DNA from: Diphasiastrum complanatum
Taxonomy: Eukaryota; Streptophyta; Lycopodiopsida; Lycopodiales; Lycopodiaceae
Length of the DNA: 64,000 bases
Direction of reading: 5' to 3'
Assembly (NCBI GenBank): GCA_029204225.1
Contig: MU831941.1
Span: forward strand, 1 to 64,000
Shown here in pieces: positions 1-10,076 of this stretch (position 1 is its first letter; every line of letters starts with the position of its first letter). The notes beneath the pieces are model-generated. The model saw only the letters and a list, made by a program, of their open reading frames with translations. It was not told the DNA's origin and searched no databases. The position numbers and the translations under genes were made by a program.

Positions 1-340
1 TGTTTCCCCGTGGGCTAATTCTGTGATAGATTTGTGTGGGCGCGGCTAGGCAAAGGTCCTACGTCTGGTCTCAGGGGGGTTTGTGGCTTGAGAGGGATCC
101 TCTGTGTTTGCTTTGGTTGGTATGTTCCGTTTGTTGTGTGCTTGCTTGGACACAAATGACCTGGTTCCTACTTGGCTCTCAGGTGATGTGGGCGTGCTAA
201 GTTTGAGGAGGGGATATTTTCATTGAAGCTGATTTAATAAAGAAGAAAAGAGAGCTGTGGGGCCCGGCCGACAGAAGGGAGAGTTTCAAATATAAAAAGG
301 ATTGAGGCAATAATCTGTTGGAAGTACACCTCTGACTATA
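1..340 (+). other. 5' leader of a gypsy gag-protease element
   Basis: GT-rich untranslated sequence lies directly upstream of the gag ATG at 341. It has the character of the leader found between primer-binding site and gag in plant Ty3/gypsy elements, and its base composition resembles the stretch after the LTR at 3529-3760. The 5' LTR and primer site, if present, lie left of the window. No gene is seen in it. Confidence 0.45.
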
Positions 341-1618
341 ATGGAGGACCATCTTGAAGAGTTACGAGCATTAACGGATGGAGAAGAGCTAGCTCGAGAA
401 TACAGCTCTCGCATGCATCGAGATGGCACCAGGTCCAAGTCGAGAAAGAAAGAGCGTATGCACTCCACAGTGGCGCCTCTCCAAGAAGAGATGGGTGGCC
501 CTTCTGAACCTACACCAAGAGACGAACCCTTGCCAGAGGCGCAACAGGACCTCTTTGAAGTGAAAATGCGGCAATACTTATCAAGCGCAATGACGGCTAT
601 GCTTAGCGAGGTGAAGAAGGACAGAGAAACAGAAAGGAAAGAATGGCAAACATCCTTGCGAACCATGAACCTTACTCAATTTAACCTTGCTAGAGAAATG
701 AGAGACGGGCTAACACAGCTCGAAGCCAGGTTTGAAGAGTTGGAAGCAACTAGGGGGAATGCAGTGGCGCCTCCTCCACAGATACCAAGAGAACCACGAG
801 CGCGAAACACGGAAGGCCCAAGGAAGACTGCCAAAGTGAAAGCACCACCTACTTTCAAAGGAGAGCGTGACATTCGAGTTGTGGAAGATTGGTTGTTTCA
901 CATGGACCATTACTTCCGTCTGATGAACACTCCTGAGGAAGAAAGAACGGACTTGGCATTAGCATATTTTGAGGGCTACACTACAAACTGGTACCGGATG
1001 GCAGGAATGCATTTCCAGACATGGGACGCATTCAAAGCCTCGTTACGAGAGGAGTTCATACCGAAGGATTCACACATGAGATTGAGGACAGAATTATCGG
1101 GGCTCAAACAGAAAGGGTCATTGCGAGAGTACCTCAATAAATTCAGACAGAGTGTATGGGTTATTGAAGATATGTCCGAGGCAGACAAAACTCATTACCT
1201 ATTGTCTGGAATGCAATCTTGGACCCGGCGTGCAATAGATAGCTACATGCCCCATGATTTCAATTCAACTATTCGAGCGGCTGAAATGGTTTGTGATTAT
1301 GAGAGCACATTGGCACCAGCTGCTCCCGCAACCTCAACAAGAGTATTTAGTGGATCCAGACCGAGTCCGAGCTTCTTTTCAAGGGGGGACTCAGCTTCAA
1401 ATGGCAACCAAGCCTCGAGTAGCGTGAACAAATTCCCAACAAAAACAGGGTTTGGCAACCAAGGCAACAATGGAGGGAACATGTTCCAGAGAAGAAACAA
1501 TGTTGGACCTTCAGCTAGTCACAAGCAACAGCTCACCAACAGTGGGCAGTTCCATTCGTTGCTTCAACTGTCATCAGCAAGGTCACTCTTGGAGGTCATG
1601 CCCCAAACCATTGAATAA
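341..1618 (+). pseudogene. gag: Ty3/gypsy gag (capsid) reading frame
   Basis: Structural Gag of a Ty3/gypsy retrotransposon, which would form the cytoplasmic particle that packages element RNA. The frame of 425 codons starts at the first ATG after the leader. A charged N-terminal region with coiled-coil character (about residues 70-150) is followed by the retrotransposon gag core (about 165-310), with blocks such as VEDWLFHMDHYF, LALAYFEGYTTNWY and LREYLNKFRQ. A Ser/Asn/Gly-rich linker follows. The frame ends without the zinc knuckle. The knuckle lies just downstream in the +1-shifted frame (see next feature), so a small indel near 1530-1555 separates them. The lineage within gypsy is not clear. 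Assignment to gag is from the family pattern. Confidence 0.85.
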
Positions 1619-2132
1619 GCAAATCATGGCTGCCATTGAAGGATTTGATAGGATGGAGAGAGAGGCATTTGATCAAGAAGATGGTGAACAGGATGACGAA
1701 GAGGACCCAGAAACGGATTTGACGGAGTCTGACCTGAATGCCTTACAACAGATAGGGGCACTTGCGGCGTATCGTGAACATCTTATGGCAACTCCTGCGA
1801 GAGGATCCAAGTTATTGTACTTGAAAGGCTGTATTCAAGGCAAGATTATTTACTTCATGGTAGACCTGGGGGCGTCACATAACTACTTGTCAGAAAAACT
1901 GACAGGGGAATTGGACATCCAATGTGAAGAAAATGTGACTCCTATTTGTGTGGAGACCGCGAAAGGTACAATGACCACTTGTAGATTGGCAACCAACTTA
2001 CCAATCTCTCTGGGAACCTGGAAGAATCGACTAATGTTCACAATCTTGAAGATGGATGCCTTCGACGCTATTTTGGGATTAAGCTGGTTTAACGAACATG
2101 TGGTGGCCTTCTTGGCAAAAGGGGTTAGTTAA
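1452..2132 (+). pseudogene. Gag zinc knuckle plus aspartic protease, frame-shifted
   Basis: Continuation of the same element in another frame. An intact CX2CX4HX4C knuckle (C-FN-C-HQQG-H-SWRS-C) lies near 1562-1603 and would bind element RNA. It is followed by an acidic linker and a retropepsin-type protease domain. The active-site block reads VDLGASHNYL instead of the usual D-S/T-G, so the catalytic Asp is kept but the neighbouring Ser/Thr is Leu. The closing motif DAILGLSWF is normal for gypsy proteases. The real reading starts at the frame switch, not at the first Met of this frame. The protease is probably inactive because of the D-L-G change and a second frame change near 2100. Confidence 0.8.
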
Positions 2133-2559
2133 CCTTGTGTTATTATATAATGGCAGGAAACCTTGTGTCGTCAGAGCTGTGCCAGGGGATCAACTAGAAA
2201 AGAACGACACAAATGAACCTGAGCCAACCATTCCTCCCAATCTCATTCACCTCTTTAACGAAGGACAACCAACAGTGACAGACCAGCTGACACGGGAACA
2301 AATGGAGCCAACATTGCCTACAGTCTCTACATCAAAGGTGAATTCAAGTGCCGATGCAGAGCTCAAGGAGCTCACCTTGTGTGACCAAGCGAAAGCTCAC
2401 TTCTTTAACGAAGGACATCCAACAGTGACAAACCAGCTGACGCGAGGTCAAATGGAGCCAACATTGCCTGCAGCTTCTACATCAGAGGTGAATCTAAGTG
2501 CCGATGCAGAGCTCAAGGAGCTCAACCTGGGCGACCAAACGAAATATCTAGAGTCCTAG
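2098..2559 (+). pseudogene. C-terminal tail of the gag-protease protein
   Basis: Third frame of the same decayed coding region. WQKGLVNLVLLYNGRKPCVV continues the end of the protease domain. It is followed by a hydrophilic Pro/Glu/Thr-rich tail built from two copies of a 50-residue unit and a TAG stop at 2557-2559. No reverse transcriptase, RNase H or integrase follows. The element goes straight to a 3' untranslated stretch and LTR, so it is a gag-protease-only element, either an internal deletion or a non-autonomous TR-GAG-type element. Confidence 0.7.
2251..2550 (+). repeat. 150-bp coding tandem duplication (2 copies)
   Basis: Two direct copies, 2251-2400 and 2401-2550, are offset by 150 bp (tttaacgaagga at 2254 and 2404). 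The period is a multiple of three, so the frame is kept and the protein carries two near-identical 50-residue units (NEG-PTVT-QLTR-QMEPTLP). Confidence 0.9.
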
Positions 2560-2927
2560 GGGACTCATCCAAACGTGCGACGAAAATGACATATCTGAGG
2601 CTTAAGGGAGCCGTAAGTACCTTTTTCTTTCGTGTTAATAAAGTAAGCCGCATTTCTCATCGAGGAGTGAGCTTCAGTCTAATGTCTAAATGCAGCAGCT
2701 TTACACAGGTTTTACGTAAGTGAACTAGATCCACACTTTTCCTGTGCTGGGTGCAAAAACGCAATATCATTACTTCTCTTTACAGTTGGTTTCCTTTGGC
2801 CGGTGAATCAAGCCCGTGCCCTTGTATATGTGACTAAAGTTTGGCCGGTGAATTAAGCCCGTGCCATGAGTCTTAGGTTCTAGTTTGGCCCTGATGAGGA
2901 CATCGGCTTTCTCAAACGAGGGGAGGA
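2560..2927 (+). other. 3' untranslated part with polypurine tract
   Basis: Non-coding stretch between the last stop and the LTR. It contains a 25-bp sequence starting ttggccggtgaat repeated at 2796-2820 and 2841-2865 (45-bp spacing). It ends in the purine run cgaggggagga immediately before the LTR TG, the expected place for the plus-strand primer. Confidence 0.55.
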
Positions 2928-3528
2928 TGTTGTAAAGCTGACTCGGGTGCACCCAGCGTGCCCTGTAAGACTCAAAGGGGTGACACTCTCTAAGGTCCCA
3001 GAGCAAGTTAGAACGTCAAGGACTGAGCCTCCAACCTGTGGTGAGCCAGTCAAGTAGTCACAAGTCATGAGCTAGCTCTGGAGCTCGAGTCATAGCCTAG
3101 TCAGGAAAGCAAGTTGATTCGGCCGCCGGGACGGCTCCCGGGACCCATGTCCGGGAGCCAGACTGATTCTACCAGGCTTGCCAGGCTTAATCAGCAAAAT
3201 AAAAACTAAGTCCTAAAAAGCGTGCTTTACCAGAAAGCACTATGTTTCAAACCAGAGGGGGTGCGCCGAATCACAGCAGAACTATAGGGGGAGTCCGGCA
3301 GACAAAAACTTGGGCAGCTCAACCAGCGCCAGGAATCCAGTCGCCAGGTCTCAGCTCCCTCTACCAGCACGAGCCAGGCACAATGCCCAGCACGTGTTGG
3401 TGGCCTGAGACCGGTCAGTCTATGTATGAATGTAACCTCTTCCAAATCTAATAAAGTTGATCCTTGGGGATGATTACCATTTCGGTTTCGCCTCCGGGAC
3501 TGGTCCAAGTGGAAGGACCCTTACTACA
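2928..3528 (+). mobile_element. LTR of the gag-protease gypsy element (601 bp)
   Basis: It starts TGTTGTAA right after a purine tract and ends TTACTACA, giving an imperfect 8-bp terminal inverted repeat and TG...CA ends. Immediately downstream (3529-3550) is ACCTTTTGGCGTCGCTGGCG, which resembles the TTGGCGCC-type primer-binding region of Tat/Athila gypsy elements. The partner LTR is not in the window. Boundaries rest on these terminal signals, not on an alignment of two copies. Confidence 0.6.
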
Positions 3529-3850
3529 ACCTTTTGGCGTCGCTGGCGCCTAAGGGTCCCTGTCATCGACATGGGGCTTGCCGCTATGCCAATTGGTTAG
3601 TTTGGTGACCACTATGCCTTGGGTTTCATGTGTGGCTTGTCTTTGCCTTTGGTTACCTTTTGGGGACGGATTCTGAGTTGGCTTTCGGGTTGGTTGGGAT
3701 TCCAGTTTTCTTAAGTCTGAATGGTTAAGCTTGTTACGTTTCTGAGTTGGCTTTTACGTAAGTGCATGATGGATGAATGTTAGACTTAAGCGTGTGTTGG
3801 GGAAACCGCTCAAGTCCCAGCGCCCTTTGAGGCGCCGGCGCAACAAGAGG
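3529..3850 (+). other. Leader-like sequence after the LTR, cut by a LINE
   Basis: GT-rich, gene-free sequence begins with the primer-site-like TTTTGGCGTCGCTGGCGCC. It resembles the leader at 1-340 in composition. Finding a leader after a 3' LTR suggests a second element copy in tandem, or that this LTR is a 5' LTR. It breaks off near 3850 where LINE sequence in the opposite strand begins. Confidence 0.4.
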
Positions 3851-4645
3851 ACTGGTGAGAGGGAGCAACCCTGCTTCACCCCAATAGTACTCCAAATAGG
3901 ATCAGAGAGGCCACTACTATGCCGGAAACATCTTAGGACACGCTCATAAAGCGCCATCACAGCCAGAATGATGTCAGTGGAGAAGCCAAGATCTCCGAGG
4001 CTCCGAATGAGCATTGAGTGAGGAACAAAATCAAAGGCCCTCCTATAGTCCACAAAACAACAACAAACCCTCTCTTTCCTATGCTTAGCCTCCTCAATCA
4101 GGGCCTGTAACGTAAAGATGTGATCTTTAGTAGAATAATGGGCCCGAAAACTTGCTTGATCCATAGCATGTAATCTCCTAGCCTCTGCCTCTGAACTCAC
4201 AACAGACTGAAGTATAGTACCATATAGCTTCGCCAGGACATGCTCAATCATGATAGTGCGGTAGTGACTCGGAATCATGGAGTCACCATTCTTATGGATG
4301 GGGTGGATGATGTTAGTGTACCAGGACGATGGGAAACCAGAACCAACTGCGGAATTAAGAAGAGTGGCTATGATGGGAGCGAGTATGTCGGATGCATGGG
4401 CAAGGAGTTCAAACTCGAGGTCTTCGATATTTCTGGCCTTATGGGACGTCATCTTCTTAATGGCAGCAAGTACCATATCGGATGTGAAGAAGGAGAACTC
4501 AGATGGTCGTGGAGATATAGAGATAGGTGAGCCGGTGGGGATGGTATATAAGCTAGTGGCGTAAGCGGTCCAGGTGCGGAGGTTTGCCAAGAGAGGTGGT
4601 GGAGAGCGGGGAATGAACTCACGCCAGAAAGCGCCCCAAGAAGAA
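3851..4645 (-). pseudogene. LINE reverse transcriptase fragment, copy B
   Basis: Part of a non-LTR reverse transcriptase read on the minus strand. From N to C it shows a finger region (SGFPSSWYTNIIHPIHKNGD), the AKLYGTILQ helix, motif A (CCCFVDYRRAFD, with the first catalytic Asp) and motif B (GVKQGCSLSP). The frame then runs into foreign sequence, so the YADD box (motif C), thumb, RNase H and endonuclease are missing. Neither 3' tail nor target duplication is visible. It lies head to tail with a second fragment of the same family (4646-5215) and cannot be functional. Confidence 0.8.
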
Positions 4646-5215
4646 TTGAAAAGAAGCTTGCAGCCCATACCACCATCCTGGTTGATGACCCTCTCAAGCG
4701 CATCAATGTACAAACCAAAGAGTGTGGGGAGAGGGAGCAACCCTGCTTCACCCCAATGGTACTCCTAACTCTCTCTGAGAGACCCTCATCTGACATCCCC
4801 AAACCTGCTCATAAAGTGCCATGACCGCTAGTATGGTATTAGTAGAAAAATCAAGATCCCTCAGCCGTTGGATGAGTAGATGACGTGGAACCAAGTCAAA
4901 AGCCTTCCCGAAATCCACAAAACAACAGTAGACTCTCTCATGCCTGGATCTAGCCTCCTCAATGATAGCACGGAGTGTGGACACACGGTGAGTGTTAGAA
5001 TGCTGTGACCTGAAACCAGCCTGTCCCAAAGCATGTAGTGGACGTGTCTCAGCCTCACAACTGATCACTGTCTGAAGGATAGTGCCATAAAGCTTAGCCA
5101 CAATGTGCCCAATCATGATGGTGCGATAGTTCGAGTTTCATGGGGTTTCCACTCTTATGAATAGGATGGATGAGGTTAGTACACCATGGAAGGGGAAATC
5201 CAGAGAGTCGATCCT
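4646..5215 (-). pseudogene. LINE reverse transcriptase fragment, copy A
   Basis: Second fragment of the same LINE family, minus strand, in three frames. It starts at SGFPLPWCTNLIHPIHKSGN, joined directly to gypsy integrase sequence near 5215. It passes through AKLYGTILQ and motif A (CCFVDFGKAFDLVPR) and reaches motif B plus TLFGLYIDALERVINQ near 4740-4690. It ends before motif C and abuts copy B near 4646. Frameshifts near 5110 and 4780 show decay. The shared block ggagcaaccctgcttcaccc at about 4735 and 3861 confirms the two are copies. Confidence 0.78.
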
Positions 5216-6110
5216 GGGACTGCCTGATGCTATGCTTAGCATATTCTATCATCTGGTTTAGGTCTTCCAAAAAGTTTCTGGCTGCTTCAACTTTTTCTTG
5301 TTTAAACCCTACAGCTGTGGGTGAGCGTGGCTGAAAACCATACATCAGCATAAATGGGCTGTATCCCGTAGCTGAATGTTTGGTAGTGTTATAAGAAAAC
5401 TGTAATGTCGAGAGATACTCCTCCCAATTAGTCTGCTTTTTGCTGACGTATGCTCGAAGCATATCCTCCAGCACCTGATTTACTCTTTTTGTTTGACCGT
5501 CCGTCTGTGGATGGTCGGTGGTTTAGTCTGGAGATGATGGAATACTGCCCTCCAACAATTTCCATTAAACTTACTGTCCCGGTCGTTGACTATGTCGGAA
5601 GGTAGACCGTACAATTTTAATAACCCATCTACAAACAACCTCGCTGACTCTGGAGCTCTAACGGTTGTTTTGGTTCGGAATAAAGTGGGCCATTTTGGTC
5701 AGACGGTCAACTGTGACCCATATAGCGTCATTACCCTTTTGGGTTTTAGGCAGGCCTACTATAAAATCCATGGAGATACTCTCCCATTTACCAGCTGGTA
5801 TAGCTAAGGGCTGTAACAACCCTCCTGCCTTTAAACGTTCTGCTTTATTTACTTGACATTTCTGGCAACTGGTTACATATTGTTGAACGTCCTTTTTCAT
5901 ACTGGGCCAGAAAAATTGCCTACGAAGAAGCTCATAGGTCTTTTGAATGCCTGGGTGCCCCGCACTAGGACTGTCATGACACTCATATAGGACTTGCTGC
6001 CTATAATCCTCTGAATTGGGGACACATATTCTATCTCTATACAGCAAGTACTCATCCTGAATGGAATACTGTTTCCATTTGAATCCTTGAGTCAACTGAC
6101 CCTCAACCAC
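5216..6110 (-). pseudogene. pol: Ty3/gypsy integrase (minus element)
   Basis: Integrase part of a Ty3/gypsy polyprotein that would insert cDNA into chromosomes. The N-terminal HHCC zinc finger (HDSPSAGHPG ... CQKCQ) lies near 5970-5850, followed by the core start (SISMDFIVGLPKTQKGNDAIWVTVDRLTKMAHF). The DRDSKFNGN segment with the second catalytic Asp is near 5590-5560. MLEDMLRAYV and the LQFSYNTTKHSATGYSPF block with the downstream helix follow. The reading is broken by frameshifts and a stop near 5480. It is cut at 5215 by LINE sequence, so the C-terminal domain and 3' LTR are missing. Confidence 0.88.
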
Positions 6111-6235
6111 TGGGGTTTGCTTGGGTAATACAGGCTCAGAATCCTCAACGTCATCTGACGTATACTCGGACTCATCATCCTCAATGGAAGTTGCCGTATT
6201 CTTGGATGAACTGGCACCAGCCCCGGGACCTGGTT

Positions 6236-6898
6236 CTAGAGTCTGTGGCTGTCTGCTCTGGACTGAATTCCGATAGTAGAGAAGAATGCATCATGTTGGC
6301 ACTTCCCTCTCAAGGACTCGAGTAACTCACTGCGAATCTGAGTAAAACTCAGCTCGTTTATCATAGGCATTCTACTAAGTGCATCTGCTACTGTATTGAA
6401 TTTCCCTCGTCTATATCTGATAGACATATCAAACTATTGCATTAACTCAGCCCAACGAGCTTTCCGACCTCTGAGCTCAGGCTGATTGCAAAGGTATCTG
6501 AGACTTTCATGGTCTGTCAGGACCTCAAAGTTGGCACCATACAAATAATGCCTCCAAGTCTTAAGGGCATGAACTATGGAAAAGAGTTCCTTTTCATAGG
6601 CACTGTACCTAGTCTGTGCTGGCTCGAGTTTTTTACTCTCGAACGCAACTGGTCGTCCACTCCGAGTTAGTACAACACCAACTGCAAAGTCACTAGCATC
6701 TGTTTCGACCACAAATGGCTGATTGGGGTCGACGACTTTTAAAACTGGTGCTGTAGCTAAGGCTGTTTTGAGAGCATCAAAGCTCTCCTGCTGTGCGAAC
6801 TCCCAAATGAACTCCTTTCCTTTCCCCTTAAGAAGATTTGTCATGGGAACTGCTATCTGAGCATATTCCTTGACAAATCGTCTGTAATATCCCGCCAA
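6236..6898 (-). pseudogene. pol: Ty3/gypsy RNase H domain (minus element)
   Basis: This domain degrades the RNA strand during reverse transcription. Visible blocks on the minus strand are the RT-RNase H connection (GYYRRFVKEYAQIAVPMTNLL), PFVVETDASDFAVGVVL with the catalytic Asp, KELFSIVHALKTWRHYLYG, and the end motif RRGKFNTVADALSRMP at 6430-6360. One stop separates the last two blocks near 6430. All blocks match chromovirus-like gypsy pol. Confidence 0.88.
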
Positions 6899-6910
6899 AC
6901 CAAGAAAGAT

Positions 6911-7643
6911 CTAAAGCTCTAAAATATTCTGAGGTCTCAGCCAACTGAGTATGGCTTTAACCTTACTGGGGTCCATTTTAATCCCATCTGCCGAGATAAT
7001 GTGACCCAAATAAGCTACTTCTTCAACGAAGAATTCACACTTAGGTTTTTTAGCATAAAGCTTATGCTTTCTAAGCAGTCGAAACACCTTTCTGAGGTGT
7101 TTTAAGATGCTCCTTCCTCGTTTTGCTGTAGACGAGGATGTCATCTAAAAATACGACTACAAACTTACCCAAGTATGGTCTGAGGACACTGTTCATCAAG
7201 GTCATAAAGGTAGCTGGAGCATTTGTGAGCCCAAATGGCATCTTATGGACTTGATGATATCTAGATCTGAGGTCTATTTTACTTAAAAATTTAGCCCCTT
7301 CGAGTTAATTAAACAACTCGTCTGCCCGAGGCATTGGGTATTTATTCTTAATTGTGACTTTATTGAGGGCTCTATAATCTACGCAAAGACGCATAGGCCC
7401 CTCTTTCTTTTTCACCAATAGGACTGGTGAGGCCCATGGTGAACTACTGGTCTGAATTTGGCCTTTCCCAAGATAATCTGTTAACTGCCTAGTTATTTCC
7501 TCATCCTTTGTTCTGCTGACTTGATACGGAGGTTTAGAAATAGGTGCTGTACCTGGTACTAGGTTTATTACATGATCTACCTCTCTGCTAGGTGGTAAAC
7601 CATGTGGTAAATCTTCAGGAAACACATCGTTAAATTTAGACAA
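6911..7643 (-). pseudogene. pol: Ty3/gypsy reverse transcriptase (minus element)
   Basis: Reverse transcriptase of the same element. The start is well kept ([47 protein letters not shown]). The catalytic box reads [10 protein letters not shown] at about 7155-7125, the usual F/Y-x-D-D form. The thumb has KCEFFVEEVAYLGHIIS. Frames change near 7305 and 7144, and a stop lies near 7304. The polypeptide is therefore dead although the active-site Asp pair survives. Confidence 0.88.
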
Positions 7644-7747
7644 TAAAGTTTCTAATTTATTGATTTTCTGCTGTAAAGAACTGGAAATAGAAACTTAAGG
7701 AATAAACTAAAAGTCACATAAGAATACCTGATGGTCGTCGTCTCCGA

Positions 7748-7990
7748 TCAGCTGACAGAGCTCTGAACTGCAGACCATAGGGCTGTTGGGAACATCATGC
7801 TCCCCATGCAACTGGATCTCTCATGCTGAAAGCTGAGGGTGTTCTCCTGATAATTTCTGTGGAGGGAAGGTCCTAAGCTGTAGAGCCAATCTCTCTCGAG
7901 AACAATGTCTGTGCAATCCAGGTGCATTATCTGAAAGTTTATTTCATCTTGATACCCCTGAGTACCAACGTTCTTGTTTGGCTTTCTCAA
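7748..7990 (-). pseudogene. End of gypsy protease domain (minus element)
   Basis: Only the C-terminal part of the retropepsin-type domain is recognisable: MHLDCTDIVLERDWLYSLG, the counterpart of the usual IVLG-x-DWL motif. The active-site D-S/T-G triad and the gag zinc knuckle that should precede it are absent. Gag linker sequence runs almost directly into this segment, so an internal deletion has removed them. Confidence 0.65.
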
Positions 7991-8726
7991 AATCTTCTAA
8001 TTTTAAGGGCTGTATGAGCGATGGGCATTTCTGAGGAGCTTCACTCTTAATTTTTTCTTCTTTCTTTTGTTTTAAAAATTTCTTTTCAAATTGAAAGTCT
8101 TTCTGAGGAGGCTGCTCAGAAAGAGGCTGCTGTCTCGCCCTTTTCCTACCCACTGAATCATCATAGATTTGAGCATATCTGAGAGCTTGCTCTAGGGTAG
8201 TGGGCGAGTTTCTCTGTACCTCTACTTTATATTCATCTTTAAGGCCACGGACAAATCCTCTGATTTTCTGATAATCATCCATATTTTTTATCTTTAAAAT
8301 TGCTTCTCGATACTACAAGATATATTGGATTAAAGATTTGTCCATTACTGTTTTCTCCCAGGCTTCCTAGGCTCTATCAAGTTCGTTTTCTGGTAAAAAC
8401 TCTTTTAGGAAGGCCTCTTCAAAAGCTTTCCATGACCGGGGGGTCTGCCCAGTCTCCTGGAGGTTTAACCACCACTTGTAGGCCATGGGCCCTAGGGAAA
8501 GGCTAGCCCTTATAGCTTGCAAATGGTCAAGGGTCTGTTTAAGAGCATGAATGTTCTTCCATTTGCTGAGGAAGGTTTGTAGAATATCTGCGTTTCTATC
8601 CTTCTCTTCCCCAATAAAAGTAGGAGGCTTTAAGTCTTTAAAGACACTGGGATGAGACCGAATAGGCTCACCCGAAATTGATGGAAGTGGAGAAGGGGAC
8701 GGCTGAGAAGTGGATGTCCGGAACAA
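7944..8726 (-). pseudogene. gag: Ty3/gypsy gag (minus element)
   Basis: Gag of the minus-strand gypsy element in two pieces. The start at ATG 8726 has a Ser/Pro-rich N terminus and LKPPTFIGEEKDRNADILQTF, then the gag core (LGPMAYKWWLNLQ, FEEAFLKEFLPEN). After a frame change near 8300 comes FVRGLKDEYKVEVQ, LEQALRYAQIYDD and a Lys/Glu-rich linker. The zinc knuckle is missing. Its order before protease, RT, RNase H and integrase is the Ty3/gypsy order. Confidence 0.82.
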
Positions 8727-9414
8727 TCAGCAACCCGGGTACCAATTTACAAGCAAATTTCTGATTTCTGTTGCTCCTTACCCTCGCTGTCTGATTTGCA
8801 CCTCAGGTACCCCAAAAAATTCAAGTTTGGAGCCCCAAAAACAGATCTGAAAATCCAAAATTTACAGAGGCTACTGCTCGCTGATCTGGCTCTCAATCCA
8901 AGTGCTGTTTCTGATCTGGAAAATCCGAATCGAAGGCTAGGGATTGTGAGCAAAGTCTGATTTAAAGTGATGGAAACCCTCGCTGACTGGAAAGCAATCC
9001 ACCTACTCTAAAACTTCTGGTTTGGCCCCCCAAATGATTTCGAAAATCCAATTTTTAAAGGGCCTCTGAAGCGCTGGACCTGCACTATACCCCTAATTTC
9101 CGCTCAGAAATCAAGGATGAATGCTGCTCTGACAGCGCTGGACCTGTTCCAAGAAGTCTACCCTGATACCGCTTCCAAATCACTAATTTGTCACCCAGAA
9201 ATCCGAGTTAGAATCTGATCTGGCAGCGCTGGACCTGCTCCTCAAATTTGGTTCAAAACTTATCTGAAAAGCAGGAGTTTACTCCACAATTTTCTCAGTA
9301 GAAGGCTGATTCTCCAGCGCTGGCCCTGCTCTCACGTTCCTGAGAATTTGAAGAGATTCTGAGCAATCTATCTACTTTCTCCACTGCTGCTACTAAGCTC
9401 CCCAAGAAGGAGAT
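8727..9414 (-). other. Leader of the minus gypsy element with repeated motif
   Basis: Non-coding stretch between gag and primer site. The plus-strand word cagcgctgg(a/c)cctg recurs at about 9070, 9133, 9226 and 9314, each inside a looser unit of 60-90 bp that also carries ctgatctgg/gaaatc phrases. No reading frame is supported. Repeats in leaders of this kind could act in RNA packaging, but that is only inference. Confidence 0.55.
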
Positions 9415-9427
9415 GGCTCTGATACCA
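9415..9427 (-). promoter_or_regulatory. tRNA-Met primer-binding site
   Basis: The minus strand reads TGGTATCAGAGCC, the perfect 13-base complement of the 3' end of plant initiator tRNA-Met used to prime minus-strand DNA synthesis. It lies one base inside the LTR end, in the correct orientation relative to gag at 8726. Confidence 0.9.
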
Positions 9428-9428
9428 G

Positions 9429-9779
9429 TGTAATAGATCCTAACACCACAGTAGGGCAAACATTAATTGATCCACCCAACCTTGCCTACTCCCTGATATG
9501 GAGCAAGCCCCTCCTAGCCCAGTGTGAGGCTTGGTAGCATGCATACTGCCAAGTGTCGGCCACGTGGCACTGACGTGGCCGACTGCACGTCGGGACCCAA
9601 CGTGGGGCCCTATCCTGCTGACAGGGTCCCTAGGCTGTGTTCTCCCGCCATGGCTATGGACCGTGCCGGGGCACAGTACTCACACTGTCTTGCCCTGTTG
9701 GTCGTGTACGCTGGACACGACCCTGACTGTGGTATCTGACCTCTTGTGTTCTTTAGGGTTCGGCATTGGTTACGTGCTC

Positions 9780-9834
<55 letters not shown>

Positions 9835-9892
9835 ATTAGTAACCTTTTTAATGATGGATTGTGGAATTGGTTAGTCCTAGATCAATGCTACA
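9429..9892 (-). mobile_element. 5' LTR of the minus gypsy element
   Basis: The inner end is fixed by the primer site (plus strand TGTAATAG at 9429). The outer end at 9892 is a proposal based on ...GCTACA giving TGTA/TACA ends. A (GA)n tract sits inside, i.e. (TC)n on the element strand. The partner LTR has been lost at the LINE junction, so the outer boundary cannot be confirmed. Confidence 0.45.
9782..9830. repeat. (GA)n microsatellite
   Basis: Uninterrupted GA dinucleotide run of about 24 units at the edge of the gypsy LTR. Confidence 0.98.
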
Positions 9893-10076
9893 AGGTATGG
9901 TCACTTTTGCTATCTATGGCGTTTGTCAAGATTACTAGTTTGACCATGCTTTGATGCGATCAGTTCTCACCTACTAGTGTTATCTTTTTTATTCTTCTAT
10001 TTAGCAAAAGTGTACCTCAAAGTTATCTCTTCATTTCATTGAAAGTTCTAATATTTTTTAAGGCTATTTGCTACAG

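Noticed and set aside
3227-3508. Open frames on both strands inside the LTR
   Set aside because: They lie wholly inside the LTR at 2928-3528 with no known domain.
4240-4768. Plus-strand open frames of 64-96 codons
   Set aside because: They are antisense shadows of the LINE reverse transcriptase.
5586-5856. Plus-strand open frames
   Set aside because: They are antisense to the gypsy integrase, which has clear conserved motifs on the minus strand.
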